Origin: Mycobacterium attenuatum
GTDB taxonomy: Bacteria; Actinomycetota; Actinomycetes; Mycobacteriales; Mycobacteriaceae
Length of the DNA: 34,107 nt
Assembly (NCBI RefSeq): GCF_900566085.1
Contig: NZ_UPHT01000075.1
Span: 1-34,107, forward strand
Reading direction: 5' to 3'
Positions 27,931 through 34,107 of this stretch are shown here, piece after piece. Below the pieces are notes generated by a model that saw only the letters and a list, made by a program, of their open reading frames with translations, was not told the origin of the DNA and made no database searches. Made by a program: the position numbers and the translations under genes. Position 1 is the stretch's first letter, and every line of letters begins with the position of its first letter.

Positions 27931-29214
27931 GTCGACGACATCGACGGTCAGGCCCGGCTTGGGCGACAGCGCGGCAACGTTAGCCGCACGGATGCGCTGC
28001 GCAGGCAAGTGAAGCCGTGTGCGGGCGAGCAGCCGGGCCAACATCACCGTCATTTCGGTGGTTGCCATGACGGCCCCGATGCATCGGTGCAACCCACCGC
28101 TGAACGGGATGAATTCGTGCGGCGCGGGCTTGCGGTAGTCCGGCGTGCTGGGGTCCCACCGCTGCGGACGGAATTCTCTGGGCGCAGACCATATTTCGGG
28201 TAGCCGGTGGGTGACGTACGCGCTGAAGATCAGCAACCGGCCCGACCTGATCCGGCGTCCGTCGAACACGAGGTCACGCATCACCTTGCGAGCCGAGATG
28301 ACGCCGGGAGAGTACAGCCGAAGTGTTTCGTGCACAACGCCATTGAGGTAGGTAAGCGCGCCGATGTCGGGGAAGGTCGGCGCAGCGCCGCCAAGCACGT
28401 CCTGCACCTCGCGTGCCGCGGTCTCCCAGGCGCCGGGCAGCGTGAGCAACGTGTACACCGCCCAGGCGAGTGCCCCGCTGGTGGTCTCGTAACCGGCGGT
28501 GATCAGCGACACGATCGAGTCACGAATCTCGTTGTTGTCCAACGTTGTTCCTTCGTCGGAGCGGCCGTTGAGCAGTGTGGTCAACATGTGGTCGTCGGCC
28601 TTGGGCCGGGCGCGCGCGTCGGCGATTTCGGCGTCGATGAGCTCGTCGATGCGTGCGCGAGCCGCCATCGCACGTCGCCAACCCGGTGAGTTGAGTTGTC
28701 GCTGCAGGCGCATCACCTGCGGTGGCCGGTGGGTCAGATCCAGCAGGGGCTGCAATTGCCTTCCCAGGAAGTCGGAATGGGCGGCCAGACGGCGGCCGAA
28801 CAGGCTCTCGGCGGTGCTGCGCCGCACCGCCGAACGCAACTCCCGATAGAGGTCGAGCCGCTGGCCGGGGCGCCAGCCGTCGATGAGGGTGTCGACGGTG
28901 GCCACCATGGTCTGCACGTACTCCTGCACCTGACGGTGACGCAGCCCCGGCGCAATTACACTGCGCCGGCGCCGGTGGTCGTCGCCGTCACTGACAATCA
29001 GCGCGGTCGGCCCGTCGACAGGAACCAGGGTTTGGAACGTCTCGCGCCAGCTGAAGGCGTCGGCGTTGGCGAACACGAATTTGTTCGCCTCAGGCCCAAG
29101 CAGATACACGAGTCCGTGCCGCCCCACGCCGGCGTCGATCACCGCACCGCGGTGCCGATACAGCGCCAGTAACGCCTCGCCGGGCGGATACGGCACCGTT
29201 TGATACGCGCTCAT
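27913..29214 (-). CDS. cyp139A1: Cytochrome P450 of the CYP139 family
   Basis: Haem monooxygenase, probably oxidising a polyketide or lipid product; the substrate is unknown. 433 residues from ATG 29214, which overlaps the TGA of the upstream ABC-F gene (ATGA), so translation is coupled; a longer frame to 29241 lies inside that gene. The oxygen-binding I-helix reads [10 protein letters not shown], the K-helix ExxR is HETLRLYSP, and the haem loop [13 protein letters not shown] has the proximal Cys at about residue 378. No signal or membrane anchor is apparent. In M. tuberculosis the single CYP139 lies in the same place; comparative studies link CYP139 to PKS clusters across mycobacteria (from memory). 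Electron donors (ferredoxin, reductase) are not in the window. Confidence 0.93.
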   Translation of the reverse strand: MSAYQTVPYPPGEALLALYRHRGAVIDAGVGRHGLVYLLGPEANKFVFANADAFSWRETFQTLVPVDGPTALIVSDGDDHRRRRSVIAPGLRHRQVQEYVQTMVATVDTLIDGWRPGQRLDLYRELRSAVRRSTAESLFGRRLAAHSDFLGRQLQPLLDLTHRPPQVMRLQRQLNSPGWRRAMAARARIDELIDAEIADARARPKADDHMLTTLLNGRSDEGTTLDNNEIRDSIVSLITAGYETTSGALAWAVYTLLTLPGAWETAAREVQDVLGGAAPTFPDIGALTYLNGVVHETLRLYSPGVISARKVMRDLVFDGRRIRSGRLLIFSAYVTHRLPEIWSAPREFRPQRWDPSTPDYRKPAPHEFIPFSGGLHRCIGAVMATTEMTVMLARLLARTRLHLPAQRIRAANVAALSPKPGLTVDVVDSVPAQ

Positions 29215-30977
29215 TCCAGCACCTCCGAAATGTCCAGCCAACGCTGCTCTGCCGCACCAACCTCGTCTTCGAGCGCGCGCAACTCCTGGGTCAGCCGAGC
29301 AAGGCCGACGTGGTCGGACTGGTCATGCTCGGCAAGTTCGAGGTGTTTGGCCGCGATCCGGTCGGCCAGGCGAGCAAGCTGGCGGTCGACGGCGGCCAGT
29401 TCCTTCTCGGCGGCACGGCGTTGCGAACCCGATATCTCTTGGGGCTCAGGTGCTTTAGCAGTCAACGTCGGTGGCTGGCTGGCGGCCAGCCGCAGGTATT
29501 CGTCGATGCCGCCGGGCAGATGCCGCAGCCGGCCGTCCAGGATTGCATACTGCTGATCGGTGACCCGTTCCAGCAAGTAGCGGTCATGGGAGACGACGAT
29601 CAGGGTGCCCGCCCATGAGTCGAGCAGATCCTCTGTGGCCGTTAGCATGTCGGTGTCGACGTCGTTGGTGGGCTCGTCGAGTAGTAGCACATTGGGTTCG
29701 GAGAGCAGCGTCAGCATGAGCTGCAGGCGGCGCCGTTGGCCGCCGGACAACTCGCCGACTCGCGCCGACAGCTCGCCCCGGCCGAAGCCAAGACGCTCCA
29801 GCAGCTGGGCCGGTGTGACCTCACGGCCGTCGACCTCGTAGCCGCCGCGCAGTCTGACCAGTAGGTCCGCGATCCGGTCCTCGGCGACCCCGGCCAGCAT
29901 GTCGCCTTGTTGGTCGAGGACCGCCAGCCGGACCGTCTTGCCGCGCTTAATGCGTCCGGTGTCCGGCTGGATAGTGCCGGCGACCAAGCCCAGCAGGGTG
30001 GATTTCCCTGCGCCGTTGGCGCCGACGATCCCGGTGCGTTCGCCCGGCGCGATCCGCCATTCGATATCGCGAAGCACCGGGCGGCCATCGAAGCAGACCG
30101 ACACGTCCAGCAGATCGATGACGTCCTTGCCCAGCCGGGCGGTGGCCAGCTTTGCCAGCTCGACGGTGTTCCGCAGCGGCGGCACGTCGGCGATCAGCTG
30201 ATTGGCGGCCTCGATGCGGAACTTGGGCTTGGAGGTTCGCGCCGGCGGGCCACGGCGTAGCCAGGCCAGCTCCTTGCGCATCAGGTTTTGCCGCTTGGCC
30301 TCGGCCGCAGCGGCCAGCCGGTCACGCTCGACCCGCTGCAGCACGTACGCGGCGTACCCGCCTTCGAATGGCTCGACCACGCCGTCGTGCACCTCCCAGG
30401 TGGTGGTGGCGACTTCGTCGAGAAACCAACGGTCGTGTGTGACCAGCAGCAGCCCGCCGGTGTTGCGGGCCCAACGTTGCCGGAGATGGCCGGCGAGCCA
30501 GGTGATGCCTTCGATGTCGAGATGGTTGGTGGGCTCGTCGAGCGCGACCACGTCCCATTCGCCGATCAGCAGCTGAGCCAATTGGACGCGGCGCCGCTGG
30601 CCACCGCTGAGTGTGGAAACCGTTGCACGCCAGGGGATGTCGGAAACCAGGCCGGCGATCACGTCACGCACGCGTGGGTCGCCCGCCCAGTGGTGTTCGG
30701 GTTGATCGCCGACCAGCGTCCAGCCCACGGTGTGGCCGGGTTCCAGGGTGTCTGCTTGACTCAGGGCGCCGACCCGCAAGCCGCTTCGTTGAGTGACGCG
30801 TCCCGAGTCCGGTTGGATTTGCCCGGTCAGCAGGCCCATCAGGCTGGACTTGCCGTCCCCGTTTCGCCCGACAATGCCAACGCGTGCCCCGTCGTTGACT
30901 CCGAGCGTGACCGATTCGAACACCACCTGGGTGGGATACACCAGGTGGACAGCCTCGGCTCCGAGCAGGTGCGCCAC
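29211..30977 (-). CDS. Intact ABC-F family ATPase (annotated as macrolide ABC transporter halves in M. tuberculosis)
   Basis: 588 residues, GTG start at 30977 with AAGG (30985-30988) upstream. Two ABC domains without membrane segments: Walker A GRNGDGKS (37-44), signature LSGGQ (123-127), Walker B ALDEPTNHLD (about 145-154); then Walker A GANGAGKS (319-326), signature LSGGQ (about 410-414) and LLLDEPTNDVD (about 431-441). A charged inter-domain linker (about 205-260) and a C-terminal coiled coil (about 515-585) are typical of ABC-F proteins. These act on ribosomes (antibiotic protection or translation factors), not as exporters. In M. tuberculosis H37Rv this region is two ORFs, Rv1667c and Rv1668c (from memory); here it is one. 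Coupled to cyp139 by ATGA; a 58-bp repeat array lies just upstream. A role in self-protection is speculation. Confidence 0.92.
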   Translation of the reverse strand: MAHLLGAEAVHLVYPTQVVFESVTLGVNDGARVGIVGRNGDGKSSLMGLLTGQIQPDSGRVTQRSGLRVGALSQADTLEPGHTVGWTLVGDQPEHHWAGDPRVRDVIAGLVSDIPWRATVSTLSGGQRRRVQLAQLLIGEWDVVALDEPTNHLDIEGITWLAGHLRQRWARNTGGLLLVTHDRWFLDEVATTTWEVHDGVVEPFEGGYAAYVLQRVERDRLAAAAEAKRQNLMRKELAWLRRGPPARTSKPKFRIEAANQLIADVPPLRNTVELAKLATARLGKDVIDLLDVSVCFDGRPVLRDIEWRIAPGERTGIVGANGAGKSTLLGLVAGTIQPDTGRIKRGKTVRLAVLDQQGDMLAGVAEDRIADLLVRLRGGYEVDGREVTPAQLLERLGFGRGELSARVGELSGGQRRRLQLMLTLLSEPNVLLLDEPTNDVDTDMLTATEDLLDSWAGTLIVVSHDRYLLERVTDQQYAILDGRLRHLPGGIDEYLRLAASQPPTLTAKAPEPQEISGSQRRAAEKELAAVDRQLARLADRIAAKHLELAEHDQSDHVGLARLTQELRALEDEVGAAEQRWLDISEVLE

Positions 30978-30990
30978 CGGGCCGACCTTA

Positions 30991-31206
30991 GCGTGGCGAC
31001 GATGCCGGCCTGGTGGGGGCCGGAGAAGGAGCTGCGCGATTGGGTCGAGCGTGGCGACGATGCCGGCCTGGTGGGGGCCGGAGGAGGAGCTGCGCGATTG
31101 GGTCGAGCGTGGCGACGATGCCGGCCTGGTGGGGGCCGGAGGAGGAGCTGCGCGATTGGGTCGAGCGTGGCGACGATGCCGGCCTGGTGGGGGCCGGAGA
31201 AGGAGC
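30991..31206. repeat. 58-bp tandem repeat array (VNTR-like), three full copies and a partial one
   Basis: Units start at 30991, 31049, 31107 and 31165, each beginning GCGTGGCGACGATGCCGG; the last stops after 42 bp at 31206. Units 2 and 3 read GGAGGAGGAGC where units 1 and 4 read GGAGAAGGAGC; otherwise I see no differences. The array fills most of the gene-free interval 30978-31304 and begins 14 bp from the ABC-F start, in its 5' leader. Period 58 is not a multiple of three, so it is not coding. GGCGACGATGC is shared with the MIRU-like elements of the arg operon. A VNTR of about 57 bp is known near 1895 kb of the M. tuberculosis genome (from memory), probably this site. Confidence 0.92.
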
Positions 31207-31237
31207 CAAAATTACTAACTGATAAAAACTATTGCCA

Positions 31238-31267
31238 TTGTGCACGATGCGCTTCGGCGCCTAGCAT
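31238..31267 (+). promoter_or_regulatory. Putative promoter of the DivIVA-like operon
   Basis: TTGTGC (31238-31243) and TAGCAT (31262-31267) are separated by 18 bp, in the AT-rich stretch between the divergent ABC-F and DivIVA-like genes. The -10 fits TANNNT. The start site would be near 31274, about 30 bases before the small frame at 31305. Confidence 0.4.
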
Positions 31268-31304
31268 GGTGCGCCGGCGACAGATGCTGATGTGAGGGGT
31301 TTTG

Positions 31305-31454
31305 GTGAGTGGTGCAGTCAACGTCGCACAGGCTTCGTCGGCTGCGTGGCCGTTGCCCGATCTCGGCTGGCCTCTCGCGGCTCGGTGGCGGCTACGACAT
31401 TCAGCCACGCTGTCGACCGCCGACAACGCGGGTCCGCTGAGGCTGGCCGCGTGA
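31305..31454 (+). CDS. Small ORF (49 residues) overlapping the DivIVA-like gene
   Basis: GTG 31305 is preceded by GAGGGG (31294-31299) with good spacing. The frame encodes 49 residues (MSGAVNVAQASSAAWPLPDL...) and ends at TGA 31452-31454, forming a GTGA overlap with the start of the next gene. No family is recognised, and no signal peptide or membrane segment is seen. It could be a real leader peptide gene, or the remnant of a longer upstream gene, kept for translational coupling. Confidence 0.4.
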   Translation: MSGAVNVAQASSAAWPLPDLGWPLAARWRLRHSATLSTADNAGPLRLAA

Positions 31455-32299
31455 CCGCCCCCATTGTCCAAGCGGGTCCGAAATTCGAACGTGCCCGTAA
31501 CGGATACGACCCGGTCGCAGTCAATCAGTACGTCGCGGAACTGCTGCTGCAGCGGCAGGCGCAGCACTATGAACTGGACAAGCTGACAGTCGAACTCGCT
31601 GCGCTGCGTGATGAAAACGCGGCGCTGAGGGATACGTCGGTTTCAGCGGGCGCGGTTACGAACCGGATGGCAAAGATGCTCCGGTTCGCAGTTGATGAGG
31701 TGTTCCAAATGCAATCCGAGGCACGTGCTGAGGCTGCGGCTTTGATCGGCGCGGCCAAGGATGAGGCCGAAGCGGAGGTCGCGACGAAGCGAGAGATGCT
31801 CGCGCAACTGCAGGCGCGGCAACGAGCTTTCGAGTTCGAGCACGCTGAGGCGACACGGCGGGCTCGGGAAGAAGCTGAACAGCTCAAGGCCCAGGCGGCA
31901 AACGAGATCGAGGCGATGCGGGTTGCCGATGCCCGACGCCGCGAGAAGGCCGAACAGGAACTTGATGCCGAGTTGATACGGCTTCGTTCCGACGCTCGAT
32001 TCCAGATCGACGACCAGCTGCGGACTACTCAGCAGGAGTGTGAGAAGCGACTCGCAGATGCCAAGGCCGAAGCCGATCGGCGCCTGCTGTTTGCCGACGA
32101 GCAGATTGAAAACCATCTCGCCACGGCTCGCCGAATGTTGGACGACATCAACGAACGTCGGCGGGCCGTAGTGGAGCAACTGGCGCGCGTTCATGCCAAG
32201 CTCGACGACGTTCCAGGGATCCTTGAGTCCGCCAGGCATAACGAGGCAAGCATGTTGCACTCGATGAACGGTGCGTTTGCCGGGCTAAGAGCCATCTAG
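31451..32299 (+). CDS. DivIVA-like coiled-coil protein
   Basis: 282 residues from GTG 31451; the longer frame from 31292 is less likely because GTG 31451 overlaps the small upstream ORF and starts directly before the conserved domain. Residues about 10-62 contain FERARNGYDPVAVNQYVAEL, matching the DivIVA N-terminal pattern (F-x-x-x-x-x-G-Y-D-x-x-x-V-x-x-[FY]). Residues about 40-240 are a long Ala/Glu/Lys/Arg-rich coiled coil with few helix breakers. Mycobacterial members of this family (Wag31, SepIVA) organise polar growth or septation. This one lacks the usual wag31 neighbours (ftsZ, sepF), so it is an accessory paralogue of unknown role. Confidence 0.75.
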   Translation: MTAPIVQAGPKFERARNGYDPVAVNQYVAELLLQRQAQHYELDKLTVELAALRDENAALRDTSVSAGAVTNRMAKMLRFAVDEVFQMQSEARAEAAALIGAAKDEAEAEVATKREMLAQLQARQRAFEFEHAEATRRAREEAEQLKAQAANEIEAMRVADARRREKAEQELDAELIRLRSDARFQIDDQLRTTQQECEKRLADAKAEADRRLLFADEQIENHLATARRMLDDINERRRAVVEQLARVHAKLDDVPGILESARHNEASMLHSMNGAFAGLRAI

Positions 32300-32479
32300 C
32301 GAATAACTCCCACCCAGCGGTTCGGCCGCAATCATGTTTCGCGTCAAGATATTCGAACGTCGTACTAAGTGAATCAATGCGGTTGCCGCAGTGGATAAAC
32401 CGCAAGTTGCAAACGAAAGTTGTTGGAACGCAGGTCTTCATGCGTGAACGCCGACCGGATTATCGAAAGGACAACTTCA

Positions 32480-33157
32480 TTGAACATGCGCGCGCCGTCC
32501 GACAACTCGACGGCCAAACCTCAAAACTACGACCACGCCGTGGAGTTGGAACCCGATCCGCGGCACTTCGCCAAGTGGGCGAGCCGCAAACGTTGTGCCG
32601 CTATGGCCTTGGGGGCCTTAGCGCTAACAAGCGGTGTCACCGGCACCGTTGACGCCATGATCCCCACCGCCGACGGAGCCACTATCGGCGCTGGCAGACT
32701 CACCATCGCGCTAGCCGCCCGCCACGGCTTCAAACTCGATACGTGCACAACCTCAGGGTCAAACGATGATAATTCGACCATCAACCAGGGCGCCACTACG
32801 ACCGATTTTCCCAACGATACAGCTGGCACCGATGCAGGAAATTCTGGCAACTCGAACACCATCTCCAGCTACGAACCCATCGATGTCGTTGGCGAAGGTG
32901 GATTAAACGCCGCTAACACTGAAGTGGTGGAAATTTCTGACAAACCCACCGATGCCACAAATATCATCGTCGATGACAACATCAATATCGTCCCCGGTGG
33001 ATTGGATAACGTTCTCGATGATAACAATGTTGGCGTCGCCAACAACAACAACAACAACGTTGTTCTTCAGGCACCTGGAATCATGTGGCCAGACGGCTTT
33101 CCGCGATGGGCTAATCTGAATGGCTACGACCCAGGGACGGATCCTGACCAGAACTAA
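32480..33157 (+). CDS. Asn/Asp-rich putative secreted protein, unknown function
   Basis: 225 residues from TTG 32480 with GAAAGGA (32465-32471) 8 bases upstream; ATG 32486 is the alternative. After a hydrophilic stretch, residues 36-38 (RKR) precede a hydrophobic segment about 39-57 (AAMALGALALTSGVTG), with a possible signal-peptidase site after TVDA (residue 59). The rest is low-complexity, rich in Asn, Asp, Thr and Gly, with a run of six Asn encoded by six AAC repeats (33041-33058). Base composition is visibly more AT-rich than the flanking genes, suggesting transfer or relaxed constraint. The stop lies at the edge of an IS630-type remnant, so the C-terminus may be truncated. No domain recognised. 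Confidence 0.6.
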   Translation: MNMRAPSDNSTAKPQNYDHAVELEPDPRHFAKWASRKRCAAMALGALALTSGVTGTVDAMIPTADGATIGAGRLTIALAARHGFKLDTCTTSGSNDDNSTINQGATTTDFPNDTAGTDAGNSGNSNTISSYEPIDVVGEGGLNAANTEVVEISDKPTDATNIIVDDNINIVPGGLDNVLDDNNVGVANNNNNNVVLQAPGIMWPDGFPRWANLNGYDPGTDPDQN

Positions 33158-33492
33158 ATCTCTGGTCCCAGACGAGCTGGCCGCCCATCTCATCCTGGAT
33201 AACTACAGCACTCACAGGCATGCCGAAGCCGCCCGATGGCTTAACCGCCACAAGCGGTTTCACCTGCACTTCACCCCAATGTCGTCGTCCTGGCTCAACC
33301 AGTTCGAACGCCTGGTTTTGCGGCCTCACCGATAAGAGCCTGCGCTCGGGAGTCTTCGCCAGCGTGCCTGACCTGATTGTCAGCATCTACGAATGCTTCA
33401 ACGCCCGCAACGCCCGCAACGTCCACCTCAGGCCTTACATCTGGACCGCCACCGCTGAATCCTTCCTATGTGAATCGAATCGACCGAAGTGA
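33148..33492 (+). pseudogene. IS630-type transposase remnant, frameshifted
   Basis: The first frame (to TAA at 33335) contains PDELAAHLILDNYSTH and RFHLHFTPMSSSWLNQFER, the second catalytic Asp region and the W-x-N-x-x-E-like segment of IS630/Tc1-mariner transposases. At about 33310 homology moves to another frame (from about 33312), giving LTDKSLRSGVFASVPDLI and ending YIWTATAESFL before TGA 33490-33492. The N-terminal half, including the DNA-binding domain and first Asp, is missing. The element is therefore a dead 3' fragment joined to the end of the Asn-rich gene. Confidence 0.85.
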
Positions 33493-33556
33493 GCTCAAAG
33501 ATGCATTAACCTGAGCCGCGGGAGCCGTAGTACTCTGCGAGTGACGGAGGTATGTG

Positions 33557-33964
33557 ATGTTTGTGCGAGTTGCGCCCGAGCTGGTGGAGGCGGCTTGCTC
33601 GGATCTAGGCGAGATTTATTCGTCGGTTAGCGCGGCCAATGTGGCAGCGGCTGCTTCGACTACGTCGGTGCCCCCTGCTGGGTTTGATGACGTGTCGATA
33701 GCCGTAGCGCAGTTCTTCGGTTCGCATGCCATTACCTACCAGGAGATCAGTGAGCAAGCATCGGAGTTTTATAACGAGTTATTGGCAACGCTGAAGGCTT
33801 CTGGCGCGGCCTATGCGATAACCGAGTGGATTAACAGCCTGCCGGCGCCGCCTTACGTCTATTGGGAGGACCTCCGCATATTCTTGCAGGGGCCTGCATT
33901 CCAAGCATGGCTCGCTACAAGTATCGCGAGGTGGGAGCAGACGTGGGCGGCACTTCACGGGTAA
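33557..33964 (+). CDS. PE-family protein (orphan, short C-terminal tail)
   Basis: 135 residues from ATG 33557, with GGAGG at 33546-33550. The first ~93 residues follow the PE domain along its length: MFVRVAPELVEAACSDL, SAANVAAAAST, AQFFGSHAITYQEI, and YAITEWIN. The last gives the YxxxE-type secretion signal used by ESX (type VII) systems. A 40-residue tail rich in Trp and Pro follows, without PGRS or PE-PPE repeats. PE proteins normally pair with a PPE protein, but none is present, and the gene is enclosed by two IS630-type pieces. It may be a transferred or stranded copy. Composition is less GC-rich than the arg and pks genes. Confidence 0.85.
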   Translation: MFVRVAPELVEAACSDLGEIYSSVSAANVAAAASTTSVPPAGFDDVSIAVAQFFGSHAITYQEISEQASEFYNELLATLKASGAAYAITEWINSLPAPPYVYWEDLRIFLQGPAFQAWLATSIARWEQTWAALHG

Positions 33965-33980
33965 GGCGGTTTCTGTTCCC

Positions 33981-34107
33981 CTAGTGGTCCGTGTTTGAAG
34001 TTGGTTGACGGTTTGCTTTCTTGAGGATTTCGTCGGCGGTCTTGGTCCAGACGAATGGGTGGACGCGTTTGTTCCAGCTGGTGATGTAGGTGCGGATCGC
34101 TTGAGTC
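33981..34107 (-). CDS. IS630-type transposase, C-terminus (partial, runs off the window)
   Basis: The minus strand encodes 42 residues ending at TAG (33983-33981). They include IRTYITSWNKRVHPFVWTK and TADEILKKA, the characteristic end of IS630-family transposases. The frame is open to the window edge, so the element may be intact outside. It is oppositely oriented to, and different in sequence from, the remnant at 33148-33492. Confidence 0.85.
   Translation of the reverse strand, partial: TQAIRTYITSWNKRVHPFVWTKTADEILKKANRQPTSNTDH

Noticed and set aside
30988..31245. Open frames on both strands through the 58-bp repeats
   Set aside because: Period 58 is not a multiple of three, so each copy is read in a different frame; the translations are simple repeats of Arg/Gly or Pro/Ser.
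32378..32404. TGCGGTT/AACCGCA inverted repeat after the DivIVA-like gene, considered as a terminator
   Set aside because: Only a 7-bp stem with a 13-base loop and no U-tract; too weak to call.

Overview
The window comes from a slow-growing Mycobacterium close to the M. tuberculosis complex. The basis is the gene order argCJBDFRGH - pks10 - pks7 - pks8 - pks9 - pks11 - cyp139 - ABC-F, which I recall from M. tuberculosis (about Rv1652 to Rv1668c), protein lengths that match almost exactly, high GC, GTG/TTG starts with ATGA/GTGA overlaps, MIRU-like intergenic repeats and a PE-family gene. It is not M. tuberculosis itself. pks8 and pks17 are one intact reading frame here, the ABC-F gene is also intact (both are split in H37Rv as I recall), and both flanks carry insertion-sequence debris. 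I cannot name the species.

Layout. 1-930: the 5' end of an IS1380-type transposase (minus strand) with a long hairpin, then a repeat-rich, frameshifted remnant of a probable PE-type protein. 1012-9716: the complete arginine biosynthesis cluster argC-J-B-D-F-R-G-H on the plus strand. Two ARG-box-like sites lie at the argC start, MIRU-like elements sit at two stop/start junctions (argJ/argB and argF/argR), and a hairpin separates argG from argH. 9784-27930: a polyketide cluster on the plus strand. Two chalcone-synthase-like type III PKSs (pks10, pks11) bracket three type I PKS genes: pks7 and pks8 (each KS-AT-DH-ER-KR-ACP) and pks9 (KS-AT-ACP). 27913-30977: on the minus strand, the ABC-F ATPase gene, overlapping by ATGA with cyp139 downstream, which converges on pks11. 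30991-31206: a 58-bp tandem repeat just upstream of the ABC-F start. 31305-34107: an accessory-looking segment with a DivIVA-like coiled-coil protein, an Asn/Asp-rich putative secreted protein, a broken IS630-type transposase, an orphan PE-family protein, and the C-terminus of a second IS630-type transposase.

How the genes may work together. ArgC, J, B, D, F, G and H convert N-acetylglutamate (recycled by ArgJ) to arginine, with ArgR as the repressor. In the polyketide cluster, the Pks9 KS has Gln in place of the active-site Cys (KSQ) and the protein lacks an N-terminal docking helix, so I infer that it is the chain-initiating module although its gene is last. Pks7 (AT with a methylmalonyl-type YASH motif) and Pks8 (AT with a malonyl-type HAFH motif) would be fully reducing extenders. 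No thioesterase is visible, so Pks10/Pks11 are candidates to accept the acyl chain and form a pyrone or resorcinol-like ring, with CYP139 as a tailoring oxidase. The most striking sequence signal is a 1,226-bp block, apparently identical between pks7 and pks8, that covers most of the KS and stops at the first codons of the AT.
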